Shown here: positions 58,796-64,000 of the stretch, piece after piece
How positions within the stretch are numbered: the first letter of the stretch is position 1
Layout of the letters: each line of letters starts with the position of its first letter
From: Sycobia sp. Sy_11
Taxonomy: Eukaryota; Arthropoda; Insecta; Hymenoptera; Epichrysomallidae
Assembly (NCBI GenBank): GCA_018907035.1
Contig: JACCIC010000282.1
Location: forward strand, 436,501 to 500,500
Direction of reading: 5' to 3'
Length of the DNA: 64,000 nt
Translations under genes and position numbers: made by a program
Notes under the pieces: generated by a model
The model's input: the letters and a program-made list of their open reading frames with translations, nothing else
Databases searched by the model: none
Told to the model about the DNA's origin: nothing

Positions 58796-60440
58796 TATTG
58801 TATGTATATTATATTGTACATACTATATATTCACATTTTTAATACGGTTTCCACTGAGAAATATTGTATTGGCGTGTACGGGTGGTTGATTACGATATCC
58901 CGATATCAGTTGTGTGTCCGGATGATAGAATGCGATGTCCAGATGTCTGCGATTTCTACGGGAAATTTCGTGTATAGTTGGTGGGACACAATGTCCAGGT
59001 ATGTAGTACGACTTCTATGAATAGATTCATATTCTATCATTCGAACACGCGCATTGCCAGTAAGAGTCGTTCCGGGATACGTGGATATTGTATTTTACCT
59101 CCCCAACACAAAATTCTCTATAGCATTCGTCCTGAGACATCTCCTATAGTCCGAACATGATACTCTCTGTAATCGTCGTCTCGAGACACTTTGAAACACA
59201 TCTTTGAAAATCTCGTAACCCAATATCAATGTATATATGTATGTAGTACCCGTATCTGTTGCGGTTCAAGGAATTAGTTTATAAAATCAATGTTCAACGA
59301 ATTCGATATTCAATGAATTCGATAATACAGTCCTGTATGCAGATTCCATTAAAATGAGGCAATAACTATTGTTTGTTCTTTAATCAGGAACGGTGGTTGT
59401 TGAGTTACGTGTGATAAACAAAGATTTGGAGAATTTTCATTGAACTGTTTTGTTAAAACTTTTCTGCCGGGGTTTCCTGTTACCGGAAACGGTCGTAGCT
59501 CTTAATAAAATTTTTTTAATATAATGTCTATATTTAAATGCAATTAAAATAAAAATCTAAACATAAATATAAGCATTCGCGAAACTTAACGATTTCACAC
59601 ACAAATCTGTAAAGACGTACGCATTGTATGATGGTTTGATCGAGTCTCTAAGAATATATTTTTACAAGATGTTTAGAAACTTTTATTTCATATTTACTCT
59701 TGATGTAAGAACTTATCAAATTAATTTTATTTTTATGAAAATCAAATAAATTAATAATTTTTTTTAAATTAATACATATTAAAATCAAAAATTTACAACA
59801 CATATTACATCAATTATTATATGCAATTATTGATATTATATTAATTTGAAATTACAATGATCATAAAAGTTATTGTTATAAAATTCATTCCACATATTAT
59901 ATAAAAAATAAGTTTAATGAAAACTGTGCATTACATAATTTTCTTAATTTCTTTTATTTACTTAATATTTAAACGAATGAAAGTTCAGTATTTACAAAGT
60001 TTCCAGTATTGGCTAAGTAAAATCGAAGAATTTTCGATATTAAGGTCTTAGACATAATTGACAAAAGTTATGTGAGTTTTCTTCAATTTGATACTGTCAT
60101 CAGATTTTAAAAATCTAACGCTCATTCACCTTCTTAGACAGATGCTGCTTTCATGATTCTATGCTAAATTTGAAATCCTGACTATAATTTTATGTGAAAG
60201 GACATGACTTAAAGATTATATTTTTGAGCATTAATTATTAAGACATTGTTCCGTTCTAATTACAGTTTCTATTTACGCTTTTACACTTTTATCCAGTTGA
60301 TTAAAAATACCACAGCTATTCTATTTATTTTTTTTCGAAACATAGTAACTTCTAAATTTTATTCATCATTCAAACTAAAATATGAATAAAAGAAAAGAAA
60401 AAGAATTAGAGAGGGAATCTAGATGGAATCGAAAAGAAGG
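58796..60440. other. non-coding DNA
   Basis: No gene is seen. 58840-59170 has more balanced composition with recurrent GATGTCC/GATATCC-like strings, possibly an old repeat. Confidence 0.4.
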
Positions 60441-60447
60441 TAGCCTT

Positions 60448-60465
60448 GTCGAGTGTCCACTCGAC
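60448..60465. repeat. short perfect hairpin
   Basis: GTCGAGTG, two-base centre, then its exact complement. Confidence 0.7.
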
Positions 60466-63025
60466 GCGAAACGGGAAAATTGGCAACATGTACGTATTAA
60501 CGACGGTGCCAGAGGGTTTCTCGAATTCATTTTGAGTGCACTGCCAAAACGTCGTTATGTTAAAGTCAATCTTTAAAATTTAAGACTAAATCTGAGTATA
60601 TCGTGTAAAAGAGATTCTGTATGAATACAAATCAGAGAATGAATCCTCAAAATGAGATCAGAAATAGAATAAAAGTGGAAAAAGTCTAAGTAAGTAGTAG
60701 CTACAGTATAGGTTGTTAGAATGGAAGTGTATAATATGCGATGAAAGAGACGCTGGGATAGGATGGAGGAGAGGTGGCTAACTCATACGTAGGGGAAAAG
60801 AAAGAGGAGTGGTTTGAAAGTAGAGGCGGACGAGGGTCATTACATACTAAGCTTTAGAGTTGAAGAAGTTGAGAACACATAAGAGCATAAGAAGCATGGA
60901 ACCTCTCCTGTACGGCGTAAATTTTCCTCTCTGTGACATTTGCACTACAATAGGAGTACAACGGGATAAGGGAGAGGGTCAGAAAGAAAAAATATAAGTA
61001 GTGAAGAGGAAGTGCAGAAGGGGAGATGTAGGCAGAAAGGGAGAAAGAAAGGAAAAACGGTTTCTAGGACGGATTCGTCATTCCTCTACTTGGTTAAAAA
61101 TTTCAGGAGTCTCTCCGTAAATGTGGCTCGAGTCTTTTAAGTACAAAACGAAAAAAAAATAAAGTGGCAGGTAGAGTTAGAAGAGGATTATATATGGTAT
61201 AGTTATGATTATATTCATTAGAGTAGTATGATATACAATAATAATCACTCAGAGGAATGGAGTGCTGAAATCAGTTTTATGTCTATAATATTATTTAATT
61301 AGTTTTTAAATATTTCTTCAATTCCAAATTTTCACTTCGGCAAATTTTTTTACAAATTATGATATTTAATAGCTCTTTTCATTAAAATTTTTAGAATCCA
61401 ACTCAAACGGTATTATATTATATAGAACTAATCGAATCTTTGTAAAAAGTTGTACTAGGTCAAATATATGTTAAGAATTGCAATTAGAATCAATTGCGGA
61501 GATTTTACCAAAGATACCGAAAATTAGTAAACCGTAACTAGAATTTTATTTTATTGTATTTTATTATATAGTTTATTATATATTTAATATTACTTAAATA
61601 AAATTTAAGTAAAATTTTTAAATTCTTACACGATCACATAACTAAGATCTATTACTTTCGTTTGATTTTCAATCTGATCTATGATACTGATATGATGAAC
61701 TAATCTAATTTCGAATTGGGATTCAGTGAATAAAAAGTCTGAGTAAATAGAAGTAAATGAAAATAAATAAAAGAAAATTGTATATGAGCATCTGATGTCC
61801 GGAGCCGTAATTTTTAATATCTCGAACGACTGTGAATCGTTTTTATTATCTAAGTCTAGTCTGATTAGATAGCAGATACAGTACTACAACTAGTACTACT
61901 TCGTTAGAACTTGATTTGACTATTTTGTTATAAAAAAAAAATAATAATACTTTAGACAATTATTAAAAGTTTTGTAAATATAGAATGCAAATTTTCTTTT
62001 TAAAAAATAACAAGCTGTGAGAAGATCTGAAATATTAGAATATACTTTTCTTTTATCTTTATGGATGAATAGTTTGAAAAATTAAGCATATGAGTAAAAA
62101 GAATAAATATTTATTGAATAACGACATTTATCCGAGAACATTTATTACCTATGGTTCCATTGAGTATAACCGAAAGTGTAATTCGATACTGACATTCTTC
62201 TTACAATTAAAAAAGAATAATTGCATATAATTTAATATTGAAATTGATTCACGACTATGCGCAACGCGGAAATGCCAGAGAATATTAATCAACGCTGCCT
62301 CTCTCCCATTTTTTATTAATGAATCCTGTATCGAGAATTTGATTTAGCACAACCACCAGCTTACTAATTTAAAATACAAAAAATTCTAAGGGCCAAAAAT
62401 GTAACGTGATAATAACAAAAGGTAAAAACGCATAATTATCTGTCCTCTTTTTGATATCTATCGAAGCTCAAAGTAATATATTTGGACCATATACGTGTCT
62501 ACAACTACCAAATTGCAATAGAAAAAATGTGGCATAACTGGATAACGTAAAATGATAATCCAGATATAATTCATTTTATCAAAAATATGTTAATTGTAAT
62601 GTACGTGTAAAATTAGTAACTATAACAAACGTATCTCCGATAACATTCATTTGGTTTTTTACGCGAATTACACAATTAAACTATATGTATGTTTTTGTAC
62701 CATTATGAATATTTTTAGTACAAATTGTTTCTTATTTCATTATAAAGAAAGAAAAAGAATATTAGGAAAGGCAATTTCGATCTCTTATGATTTTTTACAG
62801 ATAATTCTTTAAACATGACGAATGCTAATCATTCGAAAATACTGAAAACATGAACCTTATCCTGCAATTAGCGCATAGTATTCGGAATCCGGTATAATCA
62901 GTCCTCGTGAAGAATAGGGGTGGTTCGGTGGTAGCAACTGTTCGAGCGAGCGAGAAAGGTACAATAATTCAGGTATCACTTACCATACTAGAAAAAAAAC
63001 ACAGAAGAATTCAGACTATTAATTC
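60466..63025. other. non-coding DNA, partly purine-rich
   Basis: No gene is seen. 60620-61100 is GA-rich. 62240-62380 is more balanced, with a Runt-like AACCACC string, possibly regulatory. Confidence 0.4.
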
Positions 63026-63034
63026 GAAACTTTT

Positions 63035-63042
63035 CCCTCTCT

Positions 63043-63080
<38 letters not shown>
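63035..63080. repeat. (CT)n microsatellite
   Basis: CT run. Confidence 0.96.
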
Positions 63081-63082
<2 letters not shown>

Positions 63083-64000
63083 ACTCGAATACATTATCAC
63101 ACGAGGAAATTGGAACCCCTCGATAAATAATAAATTACATGTCAAACTATGCAGCGCTAGCGAGACTTATTCGCTGTAGACAACACCATTACATGCAATT
63201 GTCTTTTCTTTTCTAGTAACCGTCTTTTTCTTCATTCCTCTAAATGTAATCTGAGGTTACATAATAACATAAGAATAAACATCTCAGAAACAAATGTGTT
63301 AATATATATTTTCAGAGAAATTCCGTGACTTGGTCGGATCAGAAGTTCTGTATAACAATAAGACTGAAAAATCTACTATTTAAAAAATGTTTAAATTTAA
63401 ATTTTGAATGAAATGGAAAATATGTATGGCAAACTAGTAAAGTTCAAATATAAATAGACTAAAATTCAGTCTCTCCGTCTCCGACAATCATTAAGATAGG
63501 TAGAAAATTCTTAATACTTTTGATAAGATTACTCTATATTCGTGCAATATAAACTTCGACAGGTTACCTGACAGCCCTGAAAATAAATTTTTACGTAGTA
63601 CTTTTAACTTTTCATAATTTAACATTGCTCTCTGAAAAATTTTAACCGCGTAAGTTAAGGACGTCTTTGCGGGGCAACGCATTTTGGTCTTATCATATCT
63701 GCAGCAAAGGCTGTACGCGTTCTTAGGACCACAAGGTTGGGTCTCAGAGTAGAAGTGTATGAGTGTACGTATAAGTAAGTTTACTCTTAATGTCAATGAG
63801 ATCTTCAGTCACAAATAAAGCTTGTAACCGATTTATGGATATAAGTGATGTATGTGAATATAAATATTTTATTGCAAATATTAGCCAACATAGACTAACC
63901 AGAGAAAGAACTATCTTTATAGATATTTTAAATTCTGTATCAAGAAAAACGTATAATGGAGGACTGTAAGATGGAATGTTAAATCTATACAAAATATATA
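63081..64000. other. AT-rich non-coding DNA at right edge
   Basis: No gene is recognised. Minus-strand frames near 63491-63992 show no family match. Confidence 0.4.

Noticed and set aside
1..64000. CRISPR arrays, bacterial operons, telomeric TTAGG arrays
   Set aside because: None seen; the window is eukaryotic and no tandem TTAGG array is present.

Overview
This window is AT-rich arthropod, almost certainly insect, nuclear DNA. Introns are long, one exon has canonical GT/AG splice sites, long (CT)n/(GA)n and (TA)n microsatellites are common, and decayed mariner, R1-like, Jockey-like and CR1/Jockey-like elements are scattered through it. Mariner relics plus R1-like LINE pieces and sharply GC-richer islands in an AT-rich background suggest a hymenopteran such as an ant; that is inference, because no species-diagnostic gene is present. 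There is no complete protein-coding gene.

The only host coding sequence I can support is one 206-bp internal exon on the minus strand (10694-10899). It encodes the second half of an immunoglobulin domain of the Sidestep family of neuronal cell-surface proteins. Downstream exons should lie below 10.7 kb and upstream exons above 10.9 kb, but I found no other exon, so most of the window is probably intron or intergenic sequence of this gene.

Layout. 1-3.3 kb: two GC-richer non-coding islands around an AT-rich stretch. 6.43-7.64 kb: mariner copy with both terminal inverted repeats, TA target duplication and a broken transposase. 10.69-10.90 kb: the exon. 11.65-12.5 kb: GC-richer LTR-like block. 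14.03-14.24 kb: small element with 36-bp terminal inverted repeats around a (TA)n core. 20.04-20.21 kb: short copy of a foldback (palindromic) element. 22.0-23.9 kb: tRNA-like SINE heads and R1-like LINE pieces in opposing orientations. 26.76-27.80 kb: internally deleted mariner on the minus strand. 34.9-39.5 kb: mosaic of LINE tail, mariner relic carrying a ~460-bp foldback insertion, a second LINE relic and another mariner piece. 46.6-47.2 and 54.5-54.8 kb: minus-strand LTR-like blocks. 55.9-58.4 kb: Jockey-type LINE with ORF1 and the endonuclease part of ORF2, flanked by a 28-bp direct repeat.

No element seen here encodes an intact transposase or reverse transcriptase. The most distinctive signals are the foldback family (two clear copies, one nested in a mariner and flanked by a 17-bp direct repeat), the inverted-repeat elements at 14.0 and 30.7 kb, and two unclassified repeat families shared between distant parts of the window.
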